A DNA stretch of 56,652 bases from NCBI GenBank assembly GCA_015680685.1, contig MNCI01034162.1:1-56652 (forward strand), in the 5' to 3' direction. A program made the position numbers and the translations under genes. The DNA is from Gnetum montanum. Taxonomy: Eukaryota > Streptophyta > Gnetopsida > Gnetales > Gnetaceae. Below are positions 12,232-23,596 of the stretch, piece after piece (within the stretch, counting starts at the first letter, position 1; each line of letters starts with the position of its first letter). The notes under the pieces are model-generated. The model saw nothing but the letters and a program-made list of their open reading frames with translations. It was not told where the DNA came from and made no database searches.

Positions 12232-12904
12232 AGGCCCTCTCTCTCACTTCCTACTTCTCTTTTTTTCTCTGTGTAGAATACTGGTTGTTTTGTGCAAGGA
12301 ATCTTGTGCCTCGAGTGAGTGAATCGGTCTTAAAGTGGTGATGCGAAGTCACTAAAAGCGACTGGTTTTGTTATGGACTGAGGATGGATCTTCTTAGGTC
12401 ATTTTAAACACAAATTCCACAAGGGACTTCTTATGACCTCAATTTGGAACTCCATTCTACCTTCTCTATCATACATCCATGCTACCATAACTCACCTCAC
12501 TGTTGTGTTCTATGTTATGCTCTATGTCTTGGTCTAATGTGTTTGGATTCTTAAGTAGATTCTTTCTAGTTGGTCCTTAACGTTTCATGAACATTAGTCA
12601 ACTATGGAGCCCATGGGCTCTTTAGTTGAGGTTATGCAAGGGTAAAAATGGCATGAGCCTACTATGGGGAGGACCCACTTGCATAGCTCTTGGTCTAGTT
12701 AGTTAAGGTCCCTTACCTAGACATTGCTACAATCCTATCCTTTGCATATTCCATTGTGTATTCCACTCAGTGCACCTTAACCTTTTATTTCATTCATCTC
12801 CTGAATCAATTTTTCTCCATTTTCCCAAATTTATGAGCTTTAACATCCTCTTCTCATGTTTTCATACTATTCTTGGCCTTTTAAGCTTTCATTTAACATC
12901 AATT

Positions 12905-13029
12905 TCACTCAGAAACTCCTTGTACTTTGCAAGTTTGATCAAAGTCAATGGTCATCAATGATGGTCAATAGCTATGACACAACCCTGTCGATGACGCCTC
13001 ATCGACACAACCCAAAACCCCTAGATATA
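12905..13029 (+). promoter_or_regulatory. Internal promoter-like module before the E1 aORF
   Basis: GTCAATGGTCATCAATGATG-type boxes and two GATGA/TCATCGAC palindrome halves (12989-13014) lead into a TATA-like TAGATATA at 13022-13029, 469 bp before the aORF start. Elements C and D have the same arrangement and spacing. The boxes resemble those in the U3 of this family's LTRs. Promoter activity is inferred. Confidence 0.5.
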
Positions 13030-13490
13030 CCACTGAACACTTTGTAATTTTTTATCATTTTCTCATAACACATGGGAAGGTTTTCCAATTTTTCAAAGCC
13101 CAAAACCTTCTAGAGCCCATAACTTCCCAACCATTTGTCCAAATCACTCTGTTTTTCGATCCTACACTTATCAAAAGTAAGATCATTATCGTGGGGGCAA
13201 ACCTTAAGGTTTTTGATGAAAAATAAATGAAAGTTTTTGGAGATTTTTCTAACTCCCCCAAAGGGTTAATAACCTTAACAACATATAAACATCAACTCTT
13301 TCAATAGTTAACCCTTCCAACAACCTCTGGGATGATTTATTAATGATAACACAAATAAATAATAATTGAAATAATCAAATTAGCCATAATCACAACTTAG
13401 CCAAGTGTAACTATCCTTAAGAGATAAGGGTATCCCAATTTCTTTAAGTTACACAATGATTGCTAGCCCATGGTCTCATTTTGATTACAA

Positions 13491-15765
13491 ATAGCATCAA
13501 AATAGAAATGCCTGTAGGAAGGAGAACCCTCTCAACCATGGGAGAAGTGGCCCAAAGCTAGAAGGGGCCAACAAGAACAAGCCCAAAAACTACCAGAAGC
13601 AACCCATGCAATGAGACCTCTTCGTGAGGATCCCAAAGTGGAATTTCTCTAATAGATTTTAGAAGAAGAAGTGCCTATTGAACAATCACAACAAGGAGAA
13701 GTGCATGGACTCACAACAAGGCTTGAGGTCACCTTGACTCAAGCTTGTCTTAACATCATAAGGTCCTGAGAAAATCAATGATTAGTCCTTCAAGAGATCA
13801 ACTTCAAGACATTCCTTGAGAAAGCTTTAGTAGATGTCAAGACTCAACTGCAAATGTCTCCCATGTGGCCAATCATCATGTCCAATGGGTAATGGTACAT
13901 GGGAGAGACATACCTCTTCTCGAGTAATTGAAGGCTAGGGTTCATTATCAATATCAAGGACATTCAAGTATCCTACTCGATAGGAGCTATCGCACAGGCA
14001 CTTGGGCTTCCTGACACCAGGACATAGCTGGTAGAACTATCCAAAAAGGGTGATCCTAAGGCCAAGAGGAAGCGGACCCAACAATGCTATGGGGTTGACC
14101 ATAAGGAGTACAGTGCACACACACTAGTAGAGTGAATTTATTTCAAAATTGTAGCCTATCACCTCAATCCAACGATGAGGCTATCAAGGTGATTGCTTTC
14201 TTTGCCTAAGCATGCATCACTCTAAGTAAGAAATTTCCCATAAACCTTCCACAAATAATCCACTTAAAGATTGAGAAGTGCTTCAAGGAAAATGAATTTG
14301 TAAGAAAAACCCTACCCTTTCCATGCCTCATCCAAAAACTCGCAAAAGGGCAGACATCGTATGCTACTCTAATGATACCATCATGCATGCTCCTTTGGCC
14401 TCATGGTCTGAGATCATAAAAGATAAAATGCCAGTAATGACCTGAGAAAAGGAGTAACTACCATCACCACCCACTCAAGAAACAATGATGGAGGCCCACA
14501 TAGCCATTGAGCATTTGCGCAAAATTTGAGAACAACTCTTGAGGAAACAAGAGAAATGTGCAGGAATAAGTGGGGTAGATCCATCTGTATACTGACCAGC
14601 GATGAGTCACCTTAATGAGGTGGCCCAAACAGTTAGTTAGATGAAGAGGGGTGGTCCGATTTTCTCTGCCCAAAGAACATAGTAGTCTATGAGGTCAAAT
14701 ACCAATGCTCAAGAGGTGATAGTATCCTTATCTTAACACCATCTATTCTCAGAAATCTTTGGGAATGCCACCACCTTCTTGGTGCATTTGGAGGAAGGCA
14801 AAGGAGCAAGTGTCTTAGTGATGCAGCACCAAGAGTAGGAAATAATGGCTAAAGTGGTTGTTAATCGTGTCACTAAAGCATTGAATGCACCTATGACATC
14901 TATACCAGATGTATCTACACTTCAAGACATGCAGACATCTGTAGGCATGATCAATGAAAAGTAAACATAGCCCAACATGAGGAATTGCTGGAATGACTGG
15001 TGGGAATCAGGAAACTGATTCTAGATATCTTTGATTTTCAGGAAGACATCACTATAACCTAATCGAAGCTACTAAATGCAAGGGGAAAATGCATTATTTT
15101 GAAGGGGCAACTTGAAATGGCTCAAGAATGAAACCAACGCTTGGTTATAGAGCTTGCCAAACTACGTGCCTGACTTGCTGATCTTGCAATTCTTAGCCCA
15201 ATAGTAATAAGAGATGAAGCTTTCAAATAGCTTCAAGAACAATTCCAAAAGGCTGAGGAGGAGGCAGTTACGACCATCTTCAACTAGTCTGTAGTTGAAG
15301 CAAAAACATATTCAATTTAGAAGGACTTGATACAGATGCACTAGGAGAATGAGACCCTGATCACACAGAATTATTGCCTATGAAATGTTGATGCTTGGAA
15401 AGACCAGATGTAAGAATTTATTCATCAAAAATAGGAGTAGCTTGCCAGGGTGAACATAGAATTGAGGATATTGGCTACCGATAAATTGAAATTTGTCAAT
15501 GGAGGAAGTGCATGTCTTACACCAAAAGTCTATCATCGAGATCATGACCTAGAAAAATAAGGCCCTCAAGTTCAAAAAAGTGAAGAATTACTATAGAGAC
15601 CAAGTTGGCTTGTAGAAGAAAGTTAATGAAAAACATATTCAGATGTTATAGGAAAAAATGAATGAGGCCCTCCAGCAACTTCAACAAGGAACAGAAATGT
15701 GGCAACCCATCGTTGATGGGATCAACGCCTACAACAAAGTGAAGATCCACGTGAAGGAGTTGCTT
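13491..15765 (+). pseudogene. aORF of element E1, truncated at its 3' end
   Basis: Second copy of the extra ORF. The start Met codon is now ATA (13491), aligned with the ATG of copy C through the flanking GATTACAAAT. N-terminal sequence is basic and Pro/Arg-rich; a 'VKTQLQMSPMWPIIMSNG' block (about 13840-13890), a block 'LPFPCLIQKL'-like near 14322 and long Glu/Gln/Leu/Lys-rich helices follow. Copy C is about 940 codons; this one stops at codon ~760, where sequence jumps into LTR at 15765. The open frame 15658-15906 is a chimera of the last aORF codons and LTR. Many TAG/TGA stops. No transmembrane segment was seen in the parts read. Function unknown. Confidence 0.72.
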
Positions 15766-16164
15766 GGTAATCCCAACAACGTTATTGCTTGGTACACCCA
15801 ATACCATAGCGCTTGGTCACCCAGCAATGGATATGTGGGTTTAGGGTGTGTATGGAAAGTGGGACTGAATACTTATGTTAGGACTAGTTGGACATTAATT
15901 AATTAGTAAAATTAAATTAGTTGGTCCAACTACTTTATTTCTCTTTAAGCACCAAAACCATAACACTAAAAAATGATAAAAATGAGATGCCTCAAGTACA
16001 CTTAATAATACCATTGTATATCACAACTATAATTGGGAAGACAATGATTGATGTTAAGGAAAGATTCACTTCCTAGAAGACTAGTGCATCGAAAATGATA
16101 AAGTCCATGGAATTCGAACAGATTGCACATGAACGGTTTGTGATTCTTATGGTTGGGCATAGGG
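15766..16164 (+). repeat. Right part of E1's 3' LTR, cut off by element C
   Basis: TTGGTAATCCCAACAACG and what follows match the R/U5 half of the family LTR. The LTR runs to ...GTTGGGCATAGGG at 16164, where element C starts. Its last bases, ATACCTCGCTGCTCATCA, are found on the far side of C at 27911-27928. The U3 half and polypurine tract are missing because a deletion joined aORF directly to the LTR. Confidence 0.85.
16160..16164. repeat. Target site duplication of element C, left copy (TAGGG)
   Basis: TAGGG here and at 27906-27910 flank both outer LTR ends of element C exactly, the 5-bp duplication expected for Ty3/gypsy integration. Confidence 0.9.
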
Positions 16165-17087
16165 TGATGAGTGGTGAGTCTACCCTATCCTCAACCATAT
16201 GAATCATAAAGTGTTTACACACAATCTGGTCAAATTCTATGGACTTTAGCATTTTTGATGCACTAGTCTTCTAGGAATTGAATCTTTGCCTTAAGGTCAA
16301 TCATTGTCTTTCCAATTACACTTGTGATGTACATTAGTATGGTTAACTGTAATTAAGGCATCTAATTTTTATCATTTTGTATTTTTATGGTTTTGGTACT
16401 TGAAAAGAAATAAAGTGGTTAGACTAACTAATTTAATTTAACTAATCAACTAATGTCTAACTAGTCCTAACATAAGCATTCAGTCCCACTTTCTATATAT
16501 GTCTTGAATCCACGTATCCATTGTTGGGCAACCAAGCACTACACTACTAGGTGTACCAAGCAATAACGCTATTGGGATTACCAAGTGAATACATGTTATG
16601 CTCGAAATTGTAGTACCTATGTGTGTAATCTATCTTGCTTAATTACCTCATTAACTTAATTTCTAGAAAACATTTAATAAATAATTGGAAACATTTAACA
16701 AACAATTAGAAATATTAAATTGCATAGATAAAATATTTAATCTATCCAAAATGGTGCAAGGTTATCAGAAAGCTCATCTTTATTGTCGCACAGGCTATCA
16801 TGTTCAAGTACAACAATGCTTGAATAAAGATCTGTACACTCAATGACTCCTGTTGCGAGCACTCGAGGAAAATTCTAACTTTCAAATGGGAAAACTGCAT
16901 GAGCTTCACTACAACTATAATCTCTAATGCCATAAATGTGGCTATTATGTGCATATTTATAGCCGATAATAGACACTATGTTGATGGGGCCTTGTCAACA
17001 CATGATACGATGTGTTAATGAGGCCTCATCAATGAGGCCCAAATAATGAGGCCACATCGATGTAGCCAACCAAACTATGACTCATCA
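16165..17087 (-). repeat. 3' LTR of element C
   Basis: On the minus strand it starts TGATGAGTCATAGTTTGG after a G-rich polypurine tract and ends GACTCACCACTCATCA. U3 holds repeated GATGAGGCCTCATT and ATCGATG palindromes, then a TATA box (16954-16961). It is about 85 bp longer than the 5' copy because of an extra U3 block. It lies head-to-head with the E1 LTR fragment at 15766-16164, giving a hairpin with almost no loop. Confidence 0.92.
16954..16961 (-). promoter_or_regulatory. TATA box of the C 3' LTR (TATAAATA)
   Basis: Minus strand TATAAATATGC lies about 130 bp inside the LTR start, after the U3 palindromes. The 5' LTR has the same box at 27834-27841. Confidence 0.65.
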
Positions 17088-17100
17088 TACCCCCACACCT
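17088..17100 (-). other. Polypurine tract of element C
   Basis: Minus strand AGGTGTGGGGGTA abuts the LTR start TGATGAGT. It is the clearest polypurine tract in the window. Confidence 0.8.
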
Positions 17101-17326
17101 GAATGAAAACTTATCCTTGAGCTCTTTTACAAAATTAGGAAGGTATGGGATTATTGACTAACTTTTCTAAAACAAAAAAAATTGACTAAAAATGGAGTGC
17201 TCAAGTGTACAGATCAACACATTACAAAAAATGAAAGTGTTCAGGATACAAAAATTGAACACCATGACATAACTCTTCAAAATTGGACAACACATTCCTT
17301 GATGGCATTAAGTTGGATGGAGAAGA

Positions 17327-20145
17327 TTAGATGTTCCTAGGCAGTGGTAGTTCTTGAGGCTCTGAGGGACCTTCACCAGCTTCACGCATGGGTGGTAATT
17401 GAGATGGCTGCAACTATCTTGCTACTACTATAACTTCAAGCAAGAGGTGAAAAGCATCCAGTAGTACTTTCATTTTCTCCTCCTTACTTCTGGAATCATG
17501 CACCATCCATGTAGCTTCGCCAATGTGGTTTGGAATGGGCACATCCTAGCAATATGGGATTGCTTGAAATAGCTCCTTAGCATTGATGAACTAGGTAGTG
17601 AACTATTTGCATTTAATGTCGAACGCCTTGACTGTGTCCTTCAACTCCTAGTAGTCATTCATCCTTTTAGCTAGGTTCTCAGTGATTGATCATTGATGTC
17701 TAAACTATGCTCTAAGAACTTCAAGTTCAATGTTTGCAGTCTCAAGCTTCTACTTGGCTCTTTATGCTGCTTAAACTTAGCCTCATATAATAGATACAAG
17801 CTAGCCACTTACTTTTCAAACTCTGAATACAACTGTCCAGTAGTCAACATTGCCAAGTTTGCATATCAAAAATTGGCTAACTCCATATATTCTATCAACT
17901 CTTCTATTTGCAACTCCTTTAAGTGAATTTCTACTTTATTGTAGGTGTTGATCCCATCAATGATGCATTGCCACATTTTTCTTCCTTCCTTCTTCATTTA
18001 AATGTGTTTTTTATTAACTTCCTTCTACAAGACAACCTAATCTCTATAGTGATTCTTCACTTTTTTGAACTTGAGGGCCTCATTCTTCCAAGTGATGATC
18101 TCAATGGTAGATTTCTAATGTAAGGCACGCACTTCTTCCATTGACAGATTTTGATGTTCTATGAACAATTTCCTCAATTCTATGTTGACCTTGGCAAGCT
18201 ACTCCTACTATTGATGAATAAATTCTTACATTTGGTCCTTCTGAGCATCAACATTTTGCAAGTGATAATTCTATGCTGTCAAGATCTCATTGGTACATTT
18301 GTACCAAGTCCTCATGAATCGAATACATTTTTTTTAGATATGGACTGATTAAAGATTGTTGTAACTACATACTCCTCATCCTTCTACAGTTATTCTTGAA
18401 GCTATTTGAAAGCTTCATCTCTTATTACTACTGGGTAGAGGATTGCAGGATCTGCAAGTTAGGCACATAGTTCAACAACCTCTGCAGCCAAGCATTGATT
18501 TCATCCTTGAGCGATTTTGAGTTACCCCTCCAAAATAATGCATTTTCCCCTTGCATTTAGTAGCTCCAATTGGGTTGCGGTGATGTCTTCCAAAAACTCA
18601 AATATTTTTGGAATCGGTTGCCTAGTCTTCACCAATTGTTCCAACAACTCTTCAATCCAAGTTATGTTTAACTTTTCGCTAACCATGCCTATGAATGTTT
18701 GCATATCTTGAAGTGCAAATACATCTAGTATAGACATCATGGGTGCATTTAATGCTTCAACGACATGGTCAACAACCACTTGAGCCACTATTTCCTATCC
18801 TTGGTGCTACATCACCAAGATAGTTTCCCCTTTCCCTTCCTCCAAATGCACTAAGAAGGTTGTGACATTCCTAGAGATTTCTAGGAACAAATGGTGTTGC
18901 GATAAAGAAAACATCACCTCCTAAGCATTGGGATCTAACCTCGTAGGAAATTGCATTCATTGGATAGAGAAAATTGTACCACCCCTCTCCATATGGCTAA
19001 CTATTTGGGCCACCTCATTAACGTGACTTATCGTTGGTCAGTATATAGATGGATTTGCCCCACTTGTTCCTACACATTACTCTTGTTTGCTCAAGAGCTA
19101 TTCTCAAATTTGGCGCAGATGCTTACTAGCTATGTGAGCCTTTAGTGTTGTTTCTTAAGTGAGTGCTGGTGACATCTGCTCCTCTTCTTAAGTCATTGTT
19201 GGTGTCTTTTTTTTTCATGATCTCGAACCATGAGGCCAAAGGAGTATGCCTAATGCTATTGTTGGAGTAGCAAATAATGCTTGCCCTTTTGCAAAGTTTC
19301 TAAATGAGGCATGAAAAGGACAAGGTTTTCCTTCCACATTCATTTTCTTTAAAGTGCTTCTAGATCTCTAAGTAGATTACTTATGGAAGGTTCATGGGAA
19401 ATTTCCTACTTAGAGTAGCACATGCTCAGGTGGAGAAAGTAGTTACCTTACTTGGCCTCATCGTTGGATTGAGGTGATAGGCCACTATTTTGAAATAAAT
19501 TTTCCCTACCGATGTGAGCATGTCGTACTCCTTACAATTAACCATGTACCATCACTGGGTCCACTCCCTCTTGGCCTCAAGATTACCTTTCATGGATAGT
19601 TCTACTAGCTATGTTCCAGTGTCAAGCAACCCAAGTATTTGTGTGATAGCTTCTGCCAAGTAGGACACTTGAATGTCCTTGATTTTGACAATGGACCCCA
19701 GCCTTCTATTATTGTAAAAGAGATATGTCTCTCCCATGTACCATTCTCCATTGGATGTGATTATTGGCCACATGGGAGAAGTTTGCAATTGAGTCTTGAC
19801 ATCTGTTGAACCTTTCTCAAGGAATGGCTTGAAGTTGATCTCCTAAAGGACTGATTGTTGACTTTCTTAGGACCTGATAATGTCAAAGCAAGCTTGAGTC
19901 AAAGTGACTTTAAGCCTTGGCGCAAGTCCAACAACTTCTCTTTGTTGTGATTATTTTGTAGGTACTTCTTCCTCTAGAATCTATTAGATAGATTCCACTT
20001 CAGGCTCCTCATGAAGAGGTCCCATTGAATGGGTTACCTTTGATGGTTCTTGGACTTACTCTTGTTGGTCCCTTCTAGCTCTAGACCACTTCTCCCATGG
20101 TTGAGAGGATTCTCCCTTCTACAAAAATTTTTTCTTTGGTGCCAT
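17327..20145 (-). pseudogene. aORF of element C, full-length but decayed
   Basis: The longest complete copy of the extra ORF, about 940 codons between integrase and the 3' LTR. It starts MAPKKKF at 20145, so it has a basic, nuclear-signal-like N-terminus. At about 19730-19800 comes SNGEWYMGETYLFYNNRRLG, then IVKIKDIQVSYLAEAITQIL, and 'VAYHLNPTMRPSKVTTF' near 19475; this region recalls the Transposase_32 type plant domain. The C-terminal half (open piece 18788-18522) is helical and coiled-coil-like, with LEELLEQ-type heptads. The frame closes with PRNI-stop at 17327. Stops (mainly TAG, TGA, TAA) and a few shifts kill it. No enzyme motif or transmembrane segment was recognised. The position matches that of env-like or additional ORFs in Athila/Tat elements. 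Confidence 0.75.
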
Positions 20146-22289
20146 TTGTAATCACAATGAGACCATGGATTAGCAATTGTTCTGTAACTTAAAGCAATTG
20201 AAATACCTTATCTCTTAAGGATAGTTACACTTGGCTAAGTTGTGATTTTGGTCATTTAATTACTCCAATTATTAGTTCATTCATGTGTTGTTGTTAATAA
20301 ATCATTCCAAAGGATGTTGCAAGGGTTAACTATAAAAAACGTTGATGTTTATATGTTATTAAGGCTATTAACCCTTTGGGGGAGTTAGAAAAATGTTCAA
20401 AAATTTTCATTAAAAACCTTAAGATTTGCAACCCCCACGATAAAGGGCTTACCTCTAGTAAGTGCAAGGTCAAAAAATAGAGTGATTTGGACAAACGAAT
20501 GGAAAGTTATGAGCTCCAAAAAGTTTTGGGCTCTAAAAAATTGCAAAAACTCTCCATGTGTTATGAGCAAATGACAAAAAATTACAAAGAGTTCGACGGT
20601 ATATATAGGGTTTTTAGGTTGCATCAACAAGGACTTTTTGATGGGGCCTCATTCACATGGTCAGTTATGTTGATGAGGCCTCATCGATCCAACTGTTGAC
20701 CATCATTGACAACTGTTGACTTTGGTCAAACTTGCAAAATACAAGGAGTTTCTAAGTGAAATTGGTGTCAAATGAAATCTTAAAAGGCCAAGAACAGTAT
20801 GAAAACATGAGAAGAGGATGTTGAAGTTCATAAATTTGGAAAAATTGAGAAAAATTGATTCAGGAGATGAATGAAATATAAGGTTATGGAGCACTGAGCA
20901 GAATAGCCAATGGAATATGCAAAAGATAAGATTGTGGCAATGTCAAAGGTAAGGGATCTTAACCAACCAAACCAAGAGCTATGCAAGTGGATCCTTCCCA
21001 TAGGAGGCTCATGCCCTTTATGCCCTTGCATAACCTTAACTGAAGAGTCTTTGGACCCCACAATCAATTTAATGGCATGATAACTTAAGGACCAACTAAA
21101 AAGAATCTACTTAAGAATCCCAACACATCAAACAAGACGTACAACATAACATAGAACATGGTAGTGAGGTGAGTTATGGTAGCATGAATGGATGATAGAG
21201 AAGGTAGAATGGAGTTCCAAATTGAGGTCATAAGAAGTCCCTTATGGAATTTGTGGTTAAAATGACCTAAGAAGATCCATCCTTGGTCCAAACAAAAACC
21301 AACCACTTTCAATGACTTTGCATCCCCACTCTAAGACCGATCCACTCACTTGAGATACAAGAGTGCTTCCATAAGATAACCACCATTCCAAAAGGAGAAG
21401 AAAAGAGAAGTAAGAAGTGAGAGAGAGGGCCATAGTTAAAGGGGACCTTCAAGCACAAGTGCATACCATTCAAGTTTCTTAACTAGTGCTTGTAGCTCAT
21501 TGATTTATCCAAGGGGTGTGCTTTGAGTTCCCATTGTTTTTTTTCTTTTGAAATGGAAACCACACCATGCAAGCACTTATTTGTGTATAAGAGATGTGCT
21601 TGGAATTCCCATTGTTTTTTTTTTTTTGAAATTTTTTTTCAATGAAAACCACACCATGCAAAGACTTTATTTGACTTCGTATTAGTGGATGGTATGGAAC
21701 GATAAGAAGTCCATGGAAAAAGAATCAAGCAAGTAGAAGAGTACAAAGAGTATTGAGTCCCCTTAAAGTGACACCCTTTACAAACCTTTGAATCCTTCAT
21801 AATTCTAGAACTACCAAGGTCACTGATTGATTAAAAATTTCTTTAATGGAAGGGACCTTAAATTTCCAGAACAAAGAAAACCATAGAGTTCAATGGATGG
21901 GCGAATGATGTGGACTCACTTCCTATTCCATGAAAAATAAAACATGTCAAAGTCATGATACATTAAAATGCAAAAATAGAAACTAGACATCGATAATCAC
22001 AACATTAAGCACAAACCATCATTAGTAAACAGCAATAGCAACACTGTCCTATGACACTAAAGAAATTTTATTAGAAAAAATAAGAAAATATCACACTTGA
22101 ATAAAAAAAACAAAGTAAAATATATAAGAAAATGTAAAATAATCAAAAAAGGATTAGAAAAATTAGAAAAAGGTACTAAAAATGGTGAAAAATTAGAAAT
22201 TTTTTGAAAAATCAAAAATAACTTGTAAAATCAAAAATGTGAATAACAAAAAGTAGAAAAGCTAAGGAGCCATATTGATGGTTATCATG
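20146..22289 (-). other. Post-pol spacer of element C, non-coding
   Basis: No gene is seen. It aligns with the spacers of E1 and D in order: A/T-rich block after pol (22280-22060), the GGGTGTCACTTTAAGGGG block (about 21750-21775), the 'CCATGCAAAG' block (21650), a 'GCATGAGCCTCCTATGGG' block (21010) and the promoter-like module. Short open frames here are accidental. Confidence 0.7.
20598..20735 (-). promoter_or_regulatory. Internal promoter-like module before the C aORF
   Basis: In transcript direction: four GTCAA/GGTCAAC boxes (20735-20690), GGATCGATGAGGCCTCATCAAC (20695-20675) and AATGAGGCCCCATCAA, then TATATATA at 20600-20607, then 455 bp to the aORF ATG. The AGGCCT-centred palindrome flanked by GATG/CATC is the same unit found in U3 of the C 3' LTR. 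The GTCAA cores read TTGAC on the other strand, like WRKY W-boxes. That it drives the aORF is inferred from position and from conservation in E1 and D. Confidence 0.6.
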
Positions 22290-23560
22290 AATGGCCATCT
22301 CCCCCACGACTAAGTTGGAAGGTGGAGATCTGAAAAATGGAACATGGTTGTCAATCCATCAAGGTGGTAGTTGCACTAGCCTATCTTGGTGTTAGGAAAG
22401 GCTTTACTTGTTGGATGTTGATTAAGTATTTTTTATTTGAGCTTTCAAGTTTGTAGATTATCATGGTCCCAAAGGAAAAGGTTTGATCAATTATATAAGG
22501 TCCCTTCCACAATGCCTAAAATTTTACCTTTGGGGGCACATGTGTAGGGTTCCAATATAGGACCTTATCTCCTAGTTGAAGTTTTACTTTTCTGATTTTG
22601 AGGTCATGACATTGCTTGATGAATGCCTTGTGCACCTAATTCAAGGATGGGGCCACTAGTCAATTTTTATCTAGCACATATAGGTTGATCAACCTTTCTT
22701 TCTGTGCTAGACTTAGGTCAAGATTTAGATCATAGACTATTGAGAGTGCACGAAGCTCAACCTAGATTGGGAGCATTGGAAGTTTTTCATACACTAACTT
22801 GTAGGGAGAATAGCTAATAGGAAGTTTCCATGTTGAACAATAAGCCCAAAGAGCATCATTAATTTTGGTGCCCTAATCCTTCCTATATTTGCTAATGGTT
22901 CGCATTAGTATTTTTGTAATCTCCTTGTTGGCTACCTTTGCTTGACCATTGGCTTAGGGGTGGTAAGGTGTTGTTAATTTATGTTCAACCCCCAAGCATT
23001 GCATTAATTTTCTAAAAGTGGCACTTATGAAATGAGTTCCATTATCAAAGATTAGTAAACATGGCACCCCAAACCTATTGACAATATTTTTTTTATATAA
23101 ATATAGCAACAGTAGATGATGTACAATCAGTAATGACTACTACTTCTACCCATATTATGTGGTAGTCAACTGCTACTATAATATATTCCTTTCCATTGAA
23201 CATGGATGTGATGGAACCCCTAAAGTCAACTTTCCATATGTCGAAAGGTTCCAGTGGTTGAATCCACTATTAAGGACCTTCCATGCAAGTGGTCATCCCC
23301 CTACCTAGTTGACAATGTTTATAAGATTTGACAAACTGATGGGAATCCCTAAAGATTATAGGCTAGTAGTATCTTGCTATTAGGTTTTTTATTGCCATGC
23401 ATCTCCCTGCATAATGGCCTTTACAAGGCCCTTCGTGAGCATCCTAGAGAACACGCAGTTCATCTTTGTTAGAGACACACCAACAAATTACACGATCAGC
23501 ACAAACCTTGTAGAGGTGTTCGTTGATTTCCATGAAGTATTTGACCTAATGAAGAAATTT
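22290..23560 (-). pseudogene. Integrase of element C, decayed
   Basis: The minus strand from 23480 shows the zinc-finger region 'GHYAGRCMAI...DSHQFVKSYKHCQ', then the core with 'IWKVDFRG' (first Asp kept), a damaged 'SDNG' region near 23035 (now frameshifted) and the 'TLPPLSQWSS' remnant of TPYHPQANGQ. The C-terminal part with LGDKVLYW-like sequence is near 22570. The pol end aligns with the GTGGGGGAGATGG block at about 22300. Frameshifts and stops are frequent. Confidence 0.78.
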
Positions 23561-23596
23561 TTGCTTCTTTCTAAAATCCAAATCTTATGGCATCTC

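Larger units (their letters stand above)
11321..13490 (+). other. Post-pol spacer of element E1, non-coding
   Basis: No coding frame is seen. It begins T-rich with degenerate TTTTGTTTTACA-like units, then holds blocks shared with the spacers of C, D and E: a GGCAGTGAGCCCAC block (11669), 'GGGTGTGACTTCAAGGGAACTC' cut short here at about 11815-11835, a 'GCATGAGCCTACTATGGGG' block (12650) and, near its end, the internal promoter-like module. The open frames 11819-12007 and 12770-13047 have no counterpart in the other copies and look accidental. Confidence 0.7.

Noticed and set aside
17327-20145. Extra ORF as a viral-type envelope gene
   Set aside because: No signal peptide, hydrophobic membrane segment or cleavage site was noticed; content is basic at the start and coiled-coil-like later.
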